This document shows positions 55,444 to 63,849 of a stretch of 64,000 bases of DNA, piece after piece (within the stretch, counting starts at the first letter, position 1; each line of letters begins with the position of its first letter). The notes beneath the pieces were generated by a model. That model did no database searches, had not been told where the DNA came from, and was given only the letters and a program-made list of their open reading frames with translations. A program made the position numbers and the translations under genes. The DNA is from an uncultured Clostridia bacterium. Lineage in GTDB: Bacteria > Bacillota > Clostridia > TANB77 > CAG-508. The stretch is from assembly GCA_934129785.1 (NCBI GenBank), contig CAKOWW010000002.1:1-64000 (forward strand). The letters are read 5' to 3'.

Positions 55444-55893
55444 TTGGCAAAAATAGAAGACAAAGTAGAAAAACTAGTAAAAGAAAAAATAGAAACATTA
55501 GGATATGAACTATACGATGTAGAATACAGTAAAGAAGGAAAAAACTATTTCTTAAGAATATTCATAGACAGTCCTAAAGGAATAGACCTAAATGACTGTG
55601 AAAAAGTAAATGATGGAATAAACGAATTATTAGACCAAGCAGACTATATAAAAGAACAATATTTCTTAGAAGTATCATCACCTGGAATAGAAAGAACACT
55701 TAGAAAAGATAAACATTTAGAACAAAACATTGGAAAAGAAATAAACATCAAACTATTTAAAAAAGATGAAAATGGGAAAAAAGAATATCAAGGAATTTTA
55801 AAACAATATAATGAAGAAAAAATAGAATTAGAAGAAGAAATAACAATTGAAAGAAAAAATATAGCACAAATAAAAACAGTTTATAATTGGTAA
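55444..55893 (+). CDS. rimP: Ribosome maturation factor RimP
   Basis: A 149-aa 30S assembly factor. The N-domain has GYELYDVEYSKEGKNYFLRIFIDSPKG (in pieces: GYELYDVEY, LRIFIDSPKGI), then YFLEVSSPGIERTLR, the family signature. The start is TTG with GGGGGAT upstream. It is the first gene of the conserved translation/transcription operon. Confidence 0.96.
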   Translation: MAKIEDKVEKLVKEKIETLGYELYDVEYSKEGKNYFLRIFIDSPKGIDLNDCEKVNDGINELLDQADYIKEQYFLEVSSPGIERTLRKDKHLEQNIGKEINIKLFKKDENGKKEYQGILKQYNEEKIELEEEITIERKNIAQIKTVYNW

Positions 55894-55908
55894 AGGGAGG
55901 AATATAAA

Positions 55909-57036
55909 ATGAAAGAACAAGCAATTGACAACAAAGAACTAATACTAGCATTAGAAGAACTAGAAAAAGAGAAAGGAATAAAAAAAGACTATTTACTAGA
56001 ATCAATAGAAACAGCATTAGTAACAGCATATAAAAGAAACTTTGATGCATTAGAAAATGTAAGAGTAGAAATGGATAAACAAACAGGAGCAACACATGTA
56101 TATTCTGTAAAAGAAGTAATGGAAAAAGCGAATGATGAAGCAACAGAAATAAGCATAAAAGAAGCTCAAAAAATAAATCCAGACTTAGGAGAAGGAGACA
56201 CAGTAGAAGTTGAAATAGTGCCAAGAAACTTTGGTAGAATAGCAGCACAAACAGCGAAACAAGTTATAATTCAAAAACTAAGAGAAGCCGAAAGAGACAT
56301 AATATTCAATGAATTTAATGAAAGAAAAGGAGAAATTGTTTCAGGACTAATTCAAAAAGCTGACCACAACATAGTTGTAATGGACTTAGGAAAATTAGAA
56401 GGTGTAATGCCAGCAAAAGAACAAATTCCAACAGAAAAATACAAAGTAAATGAAAAAATAAAAGGATATGTGTTAGATGTAGAAAGAGGAGCAAAAGGTG
56501 CACCACAAGTAATAGTATCTAGAAGCCATCCAGACTTTGTAAGAAAACTATTAGAATTCGAAATACCTGAAATATATGAAGGAGTTATTGAAATAAAAAG
56601 TGTATCAAGAGATCCTGGATATAGAAGCAAAGTTGCCGTATATTCACCAGACCCTAATATAGACCCAGTAGGTTCATGTGTTGGACAAAAAGGTGTAAGA
56701 ATTCAAAATGTAATAAATGAATTAAACGGAGAAAAAATAGATGTAATAGAATGGAACGAAGATCCATCAATATATATATCATCAGCGCTATTACCAGCAA
56801 AAATATTAGCTGTTGATATAAAAGAAGAAGAAAAATTTGCACAAGTAATAGTTCCAGACGATCAACTATCATTAGCAATAGGAAGATCAGGACAAAATGC
56901 AAGATTAGCAGCAAGACTAACAAATTGGAAAATAGATATAAAATCTGAAACACAATTTAGAGAAATGTTAGCACAAACTCAAAAACCAGAAACTGAAGAA
57001 GCAGAAGAAAGCGAAGAAACAGAAATAACAGAATAA
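55909..57036 (+). CDS. nusA: Transcription termination/antitermination factor NusA
   Basis: A 375-aa protein. The N-terminal RNA-polymerase-binding domain (residues 1-125) is followed by an S1 domain (IVSGLIQKADHNIVVMDLGKLEG in pieces: VVMDLGKLEG) and KH1/KH2 with DPVGSCVGQKGVRIQNV and LAIGRSGQNARLAARLT. It lacks the acidic repeats of E. coli NusA, as is normal for Firmicutes, and ends in a Glu-rich tail. AAAGGGAGG lies upstream. Confidence 0.97.
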   Translation: MKEQAIDNKELILALEELEKEKGIKKDYLLESIETALVTAYKRNFDALENVRVEMDKQTGATHVYSVKEVMEKANDEATEISIKEAQKINPDLGEGDTVEVEIVPRNFGRIAAQTAKQVIIQKLREAERDIIFNEFNERKGEIVSGLIQKADHNIVVMDLGKLEGVMPAKEQIPTEKYKVNEKIKGYVLDVERGAKGAPQVIVSRSHPDFVRKLLEFEIPEIYEGVIEIKSVSRDPGYRSKVAVYSPDPNIDPVGSCVGQKGVRIQNVINELNGEKIDVIEWNEDPSIYISSALLPAKILAVDIKEEEKFAQVIVPDDQLSLAIGRSGQNARLAARLTNWKIDIKSETQFREMLAQTQKPETEEAEESEETEITE

Positions 57037-57074
57037 AATAAATTTGAGAACATACAATAAAAGGGGGCAAATAA

Positions 57075-57335
57075 ATGCAAAGACAGCCACAAAGGACATG
57101 TATGGGATGTAATAGCAAAAAAAGCCAAAACGAATTAATAAGAATTAGTAAAAACAAAAATAATGAAATAAACATAAATGAAAGCCAAAAGCTTGACGGT
57201 AGAGGCGCATATTTATGTTCAGATATAAAATGCTTAGAAAAAGTAAGAAAAACAAAAAGAATAGAAAGAATATTTGGTACACAAATATCAGATGAAATTT
57301 ATGAAAAATTAAGAGGTGTAATACTTGATAAATAA
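57075..57335 (+). CDS. ylxR: YlxR (RnpM) family RNA-binding protein
   Basis: An 86-aa protein. The motif RTCMGCNSKKSQNELIRI is the DUF448/YlxR signature, and LDGRGAYLC follows. In Bacillus it modulates RNase P. It overlaps ylxQ by 11 bases, so the two are translationally coupled. AAAAGGGGG lies upstream. Confidence 0.93.
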   Translation: MQRQPQRTCMGCNSKKSQNELIRISKNKNNEININESQKLDGRGAYLCSDIKCLEKVRKTKRIERIFGTQISDEIYEKLRGVILDK

Positions 57336-57645
57336 AAAAATATTGGGATTAATTGGACTATCTGCAAGAGCAAGAAAAATATGTTTTGGAGCAGATAGTG
57401 TGGAAGAACATGCAAAAAAGAAAAAAGTAAAATTAATACTTGTAGCAACAGATTCTTCTGAAAGAACAAAAGAAAAATTCAAAAAAATAAGTGATGAAAA
57501 TAAAATACCAATAATAATTGCAGGAGAAATAGAAATTTTAAGCAAAGCAATTGGAAAACCAAATAAAGCAATAATAGGCATAGAAGATATAAATTTAGCA
57601 AATGAAATTCAAAAAATAAATAATGGGGGTGAAGTTATTGGGTAA
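57325..57645 (+). CDS. ylxQ: L7Ae-family ribosome-associated protein (YlxQ)
   Basis: A 106-aa protein. LGLIGLSARARKICFGADSV and LILVATDSSERTKEK are the kink-turn-binding L7Ae/L30e features. The start is TTG inside the end of ylxR, with AGAGGTG at 57312-57318. The 3' end overlaps infB by 8 bases. Confidence 0.92.
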   Translation: MINKKILGLIGLSARARKICFGADSVEEHAKKKKVKLILVATDSSERTKEKFKKISDENKIPIIIAGEIEILSKAIGKPNKAIIGIEDINLANEIQKINNGGEVIG

Positions 57646-60600
57646 GATAAAAATATATGATATAGCAAAAAAATTAAACTTAACCAGTAAAGAAGTACTA
57701 GATATAGCAAAAAAATTAAAAATAGAAGCTAAAAGTCATTTAAGTGGTGTAGATGAAGAAGAAGCTAAAAAAATTGAAAAAGAAATATCAAAAAAACAAG
57801 GAAAAGGAACAGCAGTTAAAGAAAAGATGGAAGCAAAAAAAGGAACTAAAAAGGAAGAAAAAGCACCTGTTATAATAAGAAGAGAAGTTATAATATCTGA
57901 AGAAGAACCAGTAAAAAAGAAAGAACCAGCAAAAAAAGAAACAAGAAAAAATAATGTAGGTTTTGTAGAAAGAAAACAAAATAAAGATTATAATATTGTT
58001 TACAGAAACAAGCCAAACAAACCAATGACAGTAAGCGAACTATTTGGGTTAAAGAAAGAAGAACCTAAAAAGGAAGAACCAAAAGAAGTAAAACAAGAAA
58101 AGAAAGAAGACGTAAAAGTAGAAACAAAGGCCGAGACAAAGGTAGAAACAAAGATAGAAACAAAAACAGAAAGAGAAACAAAAGTAGAAACTGTTAAAAC
58201 AGAAATAAAAAAAGAAATTAATTCAGAACAACCAAAGGAACAAAAAATAATGACAAATAAATCAGAAATAAAACAAGAAAATAAATCAAATAGAGTAAAT
58301 AATAATTATAATAACTATAACAACAGAAACAATAACCATAATAACAGAGACAATAATTATAGCAACAGAGATAATAGAGAAAATAACTACAATAACAGAG
58401 AAAATAATTATAACAATAGAAACAACAACTATAGAAATAATAGAAATACAGACAACAATAATAAATCAAACAATAGATTTGATAATAATCGTAATGGTGG
58501 AAGATTTGGTAATAGAAATGGAAATAACAATGAAAGATATAACAACAGAAACAATAATTATCAAGGTGGAAGAAAACCATTAGATGAAAAAGGAATCGAA
58601 AAGAACATAAAAAACATAATGGCTGTTGAAACTGTTGAAAAAGAAACTGTTAGAGAATATAACCGTGACCGTGTAATAGATAAACAAAAAAATAATAATA
58701 AATTTGATGAAAACAGAAATAAAAAAGCAAAATCAAGAAGAAACAACAATGAGAATGATTTTGATGAAGGAAAATTAAAAAGCTTAAAACAAGCAAATAG
58801 ATTATCAAACATGTTTGAAGAACAAGATGGTGGAATGCTAGATTATTATGATTTAACAACAGAACGCGGAAGACGTGGAAAGAAGAGAAAAACTCAAAAT
58901 CAAGAATCACGAAACAAACAAAAAATATTCAAACTAACAGAAATTGAAATACCAGAAAACATAACAGTAAAAGACTTAGCTGCTGAAATGAAAAAAACAA
59001 CAGCAGAAGTTATAAAAAAATTACTTGGATATGGAATAATGGCAACAATAAATCAAGATATAGACTTCGATACAGCATATTTAGTAGCACAAGAATTTGG
59101 AATTACTGCTAAGAAAAAAGAAACAGTAACAGAGGAAGACATATTATTTGATGATTCTGTAGACAAAGAAGAAGATTTACAAGAAAGACCACCAGTAATA
59201 GTAGTTATGGGACACGTAGACCATGGAAAAACATCATTATTAGATGCTGTTAGAAAAACAAATGTAATTGAAGGTGAAGCAGGAGGAATAACACAAGCAA
59301 TAGGTGCATACAAAGTAAAAGTAAATGGAAGAGAAATAACATTCTTAGACACACCTGGACACGAAGCATTTACAGCAATGAGAGCAAGAGGTGCACAAAT
59401 TACAGATATAGCAATACTAGTAGTTGCAGCAAATGATGGAGTAAAACCACAAACAATAGAAGCTATTAACCATGCAAAATCAGCAGGAATACCAATAATA
59501 GTAGCAATAAACAAAATAGATTTACCAGATGCTAACATAGAAAAAGTAAAACAAGAATTAATGGCATATGACTTAGTTCCAGAAGAATGGGGCGGAGATA
59601 CAATTTATGTACCAATATCAGCAAAAAAAGGTGAAAATATAGACCAATTACTAGAAATGGTATTATTAGAAGCAGATGTACTAGAATTAAAAGCAAATCC
59701 AAACAAACAAGCAAAAGGAGCTGTAATAGAAGCAAGACTAGACAAATCAAAAGGAGCAATAGCAACAATGCTTGTACAAAGAGGTTCACTAGATGTTGGA
59801 GATACAATAGTTGTAGGTTCATCAATAGGTAGAATAAGAGCAATGAAGGATGACAAAGGTAAAAAAGTAAAATCAGCTGGACCATCAACACCAGTAGAAA
59901 TCATGGGATTAACAGATGTACCACAAGCTGGAGATACATTCTATGAAGTTAAAAACGAAAAAATGGCAAAACACTTAATAGAAAAAAGAAAACGTCAAGA
60001 AAGAGAAAAAGCAATAAACAACAGCACAAAAGTAACTCTAGATAACCTATTTAGTCAAATGGAACAAGGAAACTTAAAAGTACTAAACTTAATAGTAAAA
60101 GCAGATGTACAAGGATCTGTAGAAGCTGTTAAACAAGCATTAGAAAAACTAGAAAACGAAGAAGTAAGAGTAAAAGTAATTCATGCTGCAGCAGGAGCTG
60201 TAAACCAATCAGATGTAACATTAGCAAAAGTGTCAAATGCAATAATAATAGCATTTAATGTTAGACCAGACAGTGTTGCAAAAGAAATGGCTAAAAAAGA
60301 TGAAGTTGAAATAAAACAATATTCAATAATCTACCAAGCAATAGAAGACGTAGAATCAGCAATGAAAGGTATGTTAGAACCAAAATACGAAGAAAAAGTA
60401 ATTGGTGATGTTGAAGTAAGACAAACATTTAGAATTTCAAATGTTGGAACAATTGCTGGTGCATATGTATTATCTGGAAAAGTTGAAAGAAATGCAGGAG
60501 TAAGAGTAATTCGTGACAATGTTGTAATACATGACGGACATTTAGCAACATTAAAGAGATTTAAAGATGATGTAAAAGAAGTAGGAAAAGGATTTGAATG

Positions 60601-60682
60601 TGGAATTCAAATAGAAAACTACAATGACATAAAAGAAGGAGACAAAATAGAAGTATACGTAATGGAAGAAATTAAAAGATAG
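57638..60682 (+). CDS. infB: Translation initiation factor IF-2
   Basis: A 1014-aa GTPase bringing fMet-tRNA to the 30S subunit. The TTG at 57638 is chosen because GGGGGTG at 57625-57631 fits it and gives the usual KIKIYDIAKKLN start. Residues 50-200 are Lys/Glu-rich; about 220-310 are an extreme Asn/Arg/Tyr low-complexity stretch (NNRNNNHNNRDNNYSN type). The G domain starts VVMGHVDHGKTSLLDAV, with DTPGHEAF and NKIDLP, then domains II-IV. The Asn-rich linker is unusually long. All CGG trinucleotides here are out of frame. Confidence 0.97.
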   Translation: MGKIKIYDIAKKLNLTSKEVLDIAKKLKIEAKSHLSGVDEEEAKKIEKEISKKQGKGTAVKEKMEAKKGTKKEEKAPVIIRREVIISEEEPVKKKEPAKKETRKNNVGFVERKQNKDYNIVYRNKPNKPMTVSELFGLKKEEPKKEEPKEVKQEKKEDVKVETKAETKVETKIETKTERETKVETVKTEIKKEINSEQPKEQKIMTNKSEIKQENKSNRVNNNYNNYNNRNNNHNNRDNNYSNRDNRENNYNNRENNYNNRNNNYRNNRNTDNNNKSNNRFDNNRNGGRFGNRNGNNNERYNNRNNNYQGGRKPLDEKGIEKNIKNIMAVETVEKETVREYNRDRVIDKQKNNNKFDENRNKKAKSRRNNNENDFDEGKLKSLKQANRLSNMFEEQDGGMLDYYDLTTERGRRGKKRKTQNQESRNKQKIFKLTEIEIPENITVKDLAAEMKKTTAEVIKKLLGYGIMATINQDIDFDTAYLVAQEFGITAKKKETVTEEDILFDDSVDKEEDLQERPPVIVVMGHVDHGKTSLLDAVRKTNVIEGEAGGITQAIGAYKVKVNGREITFLDTPGHEAFTAMRARGAQITDIAILVVAANDGVKPQTIEAINHAKSAGIPIIVAINKIDLPDANIEKVKQELMAYDLVPEEWGGDTIYVPISAKKGENIDQLLEMVLLEADVLELKANPNKQAKGAVIEARLDKSKGAIATMLVQRGSLDVGDTIVVGSSIGRIRAMKDDKGKKVKSAGPSTPVEIMGLTDVPQAGDTFYEVKNEKMAKHLIEKRKRQEREKAINNSTKVTLDNLFSQMEQGNLKVLNLIVKADVQGSVEAVKQALEKLENEEVRVKVIHAAAGAVNQSDVTLAKVSNAIIIAFNVRPDSVAKEMAKKDEVEIKQYSIIYQAIEDVESAMKGMLEPKYEEKVIGDVEVRQTFRISNVGTIAGAYVLSGKVERNAGVRVIRDNVVIHDGHLATLKRFKDDVKEVGKGFECGIQIENYNDIKEGDKIEVYVMEEIKR

Positions 60683-60693
60683 GAGAAAAAACC

Positions 60694-61056
60694 ATGCCAG
60701 AAAATCAAACTAGATTAGGTCGTATTGATGAACAATACAGAAAAGAATTAAGTCAAATTATAAGCTATGAACTAAAAAATCCAAATGCAACAGGAATGAT
60801 TAGTGTAACAAAAGTAAAAGTAACAAATGACTTAAAATATGCAAAAGTATATGTAAGCATTTTAAACTCAAAAAATGTAAAAGACACACTAACAGCACTT
60901 AAAAAATCATCAGGGTATATAAGAAGTGAATTAGCAAAAAGAGTAAACTTACGCAATACACCAGAAATAATATTTGAATTAGATGATTCTTTAGAATATG
61001 GTGCAAGAATAGACAGCATATTAAAAGAAATTATGCCTAAAAAAGAAGGAGAATAA
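60694..61056 (+). CDS. rbfA: Ribosome-binding factor A
   Basis: A 120-aa cold-adaptation and 30S maturation factor with a KH-like fold. The segments MISVTKVKVTNDLKYAKVYVSIL and RTPEIIF-type NTPEIIFELDDSLEYGARI are the family core. AGGAG precedes it. Its stop overlaps the nrnA start by one base. Confidence 0.96.
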   Translation: MPENQTRLGRIDEQYRKELSQIISYELKNPNATGMISVTKVKVTNDLKYAKVYVSILNSKNVKDTLTALKKSSGYIRSELAKRVNLRNTPEIIFELDDSLEYGARIDSILKEIMPKKEGE

Positions 61057-62027
61057 TGCAAATGACTTTAGACGAAATTTTAGAAGAAATAAAGTTAGCA
61101 GAAACAATAGTAATATTAACACATGAATCACCAGATGGAGACGCAGTTGGAAGTAGCTTGGGAACTAAATTAATGATAGAAAAATTAGGAAAAAAAGCAG
61201 ATGTAATAATTCCAGAATATTCTAGATTATTCAACTTTTTACCTGAAGTTGAGACAATAAAAAAAGAATCAGAAATAAAAAATTATGATTTAGCAATATC
61301 ATTAGACTGCGCAGACTTAAAAAGATTAGCTAAAAAAGAATATTTTGAATCAGCTAAAAAGACAATAGTAATAGACCACCACGGAAGTAACAACATGTAT
61401 GGAGATTTAAACTATGTAAATCCAGTATCTCCAGCATGTTGCGAAATCCTTGCTGGAATATGTGAATATTTTGAAATGGATATTACAAAACAAATAGGAA
61501 CATGTTTAATGACAGGAATAATAACAGATACAGGAGGCTTTAGACATGAAGGGGTTAATGCTGAGACATTCGAATTTACAGCAGAATTAATACGAAAAGG
61601 AGTAAACATTCCAGACATATATAAAAGAACATTAAGAACAAAAACAAAAGCAAACTTTCTACTAACTCAAAAAATAATAGATAGATTAGAAATATTAGAA
61701 GATGGAAAAGTAACATTTACATATATAACAAATGAAGATGAAAAAGAAGTAAACGCAGAGCCAGGAGATCATGAAGGACTTGTAGAAATAGGAAGAGACA
61801 TAGAAGGAGTAGAAGTTTCAATATTTATAAGACAAAAAGACAACGAAGATGCGTATAAAATTTCTTTACGTTCAGGAGACAGTGTAAATGTTTCTGATGT
61901 ATGTTTAATGTTTGGTGGTGGCGGACACCCAAGAGCAGCAGGAGCATTAATACAAGGAAATGTGGAAGAAGTAAAAGAAAAAATCTTAAAAGAAGTAAGA
62001 AAAGCATTAAAGGCAAATAAAAAATAA
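61056..62027 (+). CDS. nrnA: Bifunctional oligoribonuclease / pAp phosphatase (NrnA-like DHH protein)
   Basis: A 323-aa protein. The DHH domain has THESPDGDAVGSSLG, SLDCADLKR and VIDHHGSNN, and the DHHA1 domain ends with FGGGGHPRAAGA. It degrades nano-RNAs and pAp. It is placed between rbfA and truB, the usual position in Firmicutes. A second ATG two codons on is an alternative start. Confidence 0.93.
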   Translation: MQMTLDEILEEIKLAETIVILTHESPDGDAVGSSLGTKLMIEKLGKKADVIIPEYSRLFNFLPEVETIKKESEIKNYDLAISLDCADLKRLAKKEYFESAKKTIVIDHHGSNNMYGDLNYVNPVSPACCEILAGICEYFEMDITKQIGTCLMTGIITDTGGFRHEGVNAETFEFTAELIRKGVNIPDIYKRTLRTKTKANFLLTQKIIDRLEILEDGKVTFTYITNEDEKEVNAEPGDHEGLVEIGRDIEGVEVSIFIRQKDNEDAYKISLRSGDSVNVSDVCLMFGGGGHPRAAGALIQGNVEEVKEKILKEVRKALKANKK

Positions 62028-62046
62028 AACAAAAATGGAGAAACAA

Positions 62047-62912
62047 ATGGATGGAATAATCATAATAAACAAACATAAAGGTTGTACATCACATGATATT
62101 GTATATAAAGTAAAAAAAATAGTAAATTCAAAGGTTCGGACATACAGGAACCTTAGACCCAATGGCAACAGGAGTGTTGCCATTATTAATAGGCAAAGGA
62201 ACAAGCTGTTCAAAATATTTAATAAATCATGACAAAATCTACAAAGTAACACTAAAACTAGGTGAAAAGCGTGATACAGCAGATAGTGAAGGGAAAGTAA
62301 TAGAAACTCAAGAAGTATTACCAAAAACACTAGAAAAAGAAAATATTCAACAAGTATTTAAAAACTTTGTAGGAAAACAAGAACAAATTCCACCTATGTA
62401 TTCAGCAATAAAAGTAAACGGAAAAAAACTTTATGAATATGCTAGAAAAGGTCAAAAGGTAGAATTACAACCAAGAAAGATAGAAATTTATTTTTTAAAC
62501 TTGATAGAAATAAATCAAGAAGAAAAAGAAATAAAATTTGAAATAGGGTGTTCAAAAGGAACTTATATAAGAAGTGTATGTGAAGATATAGCTAAAAAAC
62601 TAGGCACAGTCCGGATTTATGAAAGAACTACAAAGAACAAAAGTTGGAGAATTTGAAATAGAAGATTCAATAACATTGGAGCAAATTCAAGAAAACTCTA
62701 ATATTATACAAGAAAAAATAATATCTGTAGAAAAAATATTTGAAAAATTACCTAATATAGAACTTGAAAACTCAAAAATAATGCATTTTCTGAATGGAGT
62801 AAGAATTACAAATAAAAATGCAGACGGAGTATACAGAATATACAACAATGGAAAATTTATAGGAACAGGAATAATTAAAGAAAATCTCTTAAAAAGAGAT
62901 ATAATATTATAG
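62047..62912 (+). CDS. truB: tRNA pseudouridine-55 synthase, read through two CGG +1 shifts (62137, 62612)
   Basis: About 287 aa after joining, normal for TruB. Codons 1-30 give DGIIIINKHKGCTSHDIV. Skipping the C of the first CGG gives GHTGTLDPMATGVLPLLIG, which holds the catalytic Asp of the GTLDP motif. The second CGG turns LGTV into LGTVGFMKELQRTKVGEF, the expected substrate-binding helix. Unshifted, the first frame stops within eight codons. The C-terminal PUA-like region follows. The ATG at 62047 is preferred, with GGAG at 62037-62040. Confidence 0.95.
62137..62140 (+). other. CGGA recoding site 1 in truB
   Basis: AAG GTT CGG ACA becomes GTT GGA CAT ACA, the invariant glycine-histidine just before the catalytic GTLDP. 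Confidence 0.92.
62612..62615 (+). other. CGGA recoding site 2 in truB
   Basis: ACA GTC CGG ATT becomes GTC GGA TTT ATG, continuing into the conserved RTKVG segment. The unshifted frame ends with a stop about 15 codons later. Confidence 0.9.
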
Positions 62913-62921
62913 TAATAAAAA

Positions 62922-62972
62922 GAAAATCACTTTAATATACTTAAAACAAAAGAGTATAAGGAGTGATTTTTT
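62922..62972 (+). terminator. Terminator at the end of the truB operon, overlapping the next start
   Basis: AAAATCACT pairs with AGTGATTTT, and the interior TATACT/AGTATA extends the stem; a T run follows. The next gene's ribosome binding site and TTG start lie in the 3' arm, so the hairpin may also control that gene. Confidence 0.65.
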
Positions 62973-63830
62973 TGTATTGTATCCAAGAAACTGACAAGCC
63001 TAAAAAAATACGCAAAATATTTAACATTGTAGAACTAGAACAAAATAGAGTTATATTACCAATAACGAAAAGTGAAATAGAAAATGGTAAATTATCGCAA
63101 AAAAAGGCACAAATATTAGCTAAAAATATAGTAAACAAACTAAAAAACGCAATAGGAAATAATGTGATTTTAAGTAAAGAAATAAAAAAACAGAAAAATT
63201 TGGTAAATTATTTGTATAGTCAAAATATGAATATAATAGATGGAAAATGGCTTTTTGGAATATTATCAGATGAAGCTATTACATATGTTGTAAATAAGAA
63301 AAGAATGAAAAAAGAAAAACTAAATGTTTCAATATTAGTAAATGATGTGGAAGATTATGTATTGGAAAATATCAAATTAATAGTTGGAAAATACAAAAGA
63401 GTAAATATTGTAACAAACCATTTGGAAAAGTTTAAAAAATTAGAAAAAGAAATTTTTGAAAAAGATGGAATAATGGTAACGGTGACAAATAATAAAAAGA
63501 AAAGTTTGGCGAAGTCAAATGTGATTTTGAATTATGATTTTCCTACAGAGTTGATTAATAAATATAAAATATATGATGAGGCTATTATTTTAAATGTTAA
63601 ACAAAATGTTTCTATAAGTTCTAAAAGATTTAATCGGTATGAATGTGAATGATTTTGAGATTGATTTTGTTAATGATGATTTGTGGTTTGGAGATATGAA
63701 GTTGTATAAAAAATGTGATGTTTATGAGGCTCAGCTGTATAAAAAACAGCCTTTTGAGTATATAAGCAAAAAAATAAAAAAGGATAGAGTGGAAATTGTT
63801 GCCTTAATTGGAAATAAAAATTTACTATAA
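62972..63830 (+). CDS. Unknown protein, read through a +1 shift at CGG (63635)
   Basis: About 285 aa joined. The start is uncertain: TTG 62972 has AAGGAG at the right distance, while GTG 62963 overlaps that site. CGG at codon 222 (TTT AAT CGG TAT) becomes AAT GGT ATG, continuing NVNDFEIDFVNDD to a stop at 63830. The unshifted frame stops four codons after the CGG. Conserved-looking pieces are LNVSILVNDVEDYVLENI, KRVNIVTNHLEKF and NVILNYDFP, which suggest a Rossmann-like fold. Family not recognised. Confidence 0.68.
63635..63638 (+). other. CGGT recoding site in the unknown gene
   Basis: The original frame reads TTT AAT CGG TAT GAA TGT GAA TGA. Skipping the C gives 64 further open codons to TAA 63828-63830. 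Confidence 0.78.
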
Positions 63831-63849
63831 ATATAAAATTCTTATTTGT

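Noticed and set aside
58218..58580. Tyr/Cys-rich reverse-strand frame inside infB
   Set aside because: It is the complement of the Asn-rich repeat region of IF-2 and has no initiation signals.
3817..63638. Sequencing or assembly errors as the cause of the split genes
   Set aside because: All events are the same change, one extra C directly before a glycine GGN codon, on both strands and outside homopolymers. No deletions, other bases or other phases occur, and similar GG dinucleotides in Trp, Arg or spacer sequence are unaffected. Raw reads would still be needed to exclude it fully.
3817..63638. Simple triplet reassignment of CGG to another amino acid (Gln, Trp or Gly)
   Set aside because: Reading CGG as any three-base codon leaves the following sequence out of frame. 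Only a four-base step restores the families' sequences.
3817..63638. Classic programmed frameshifting with a slippery site and stimulator, as in prfB
   Set aside because: The codons before CGG differ, no consistent upstream Shine-Dalgarno-like element or downstream pseudoknot is seen, and no stop codon sits at the shift point.
3733..63830. Treating clpX, recO, cpaF, dapA, truB and others as pseudogenes
   Set aside because: All active-site residues downstream are intact, there are no other lesions, and several are core genes. One common break type in eight genes is not a pattern of decay.
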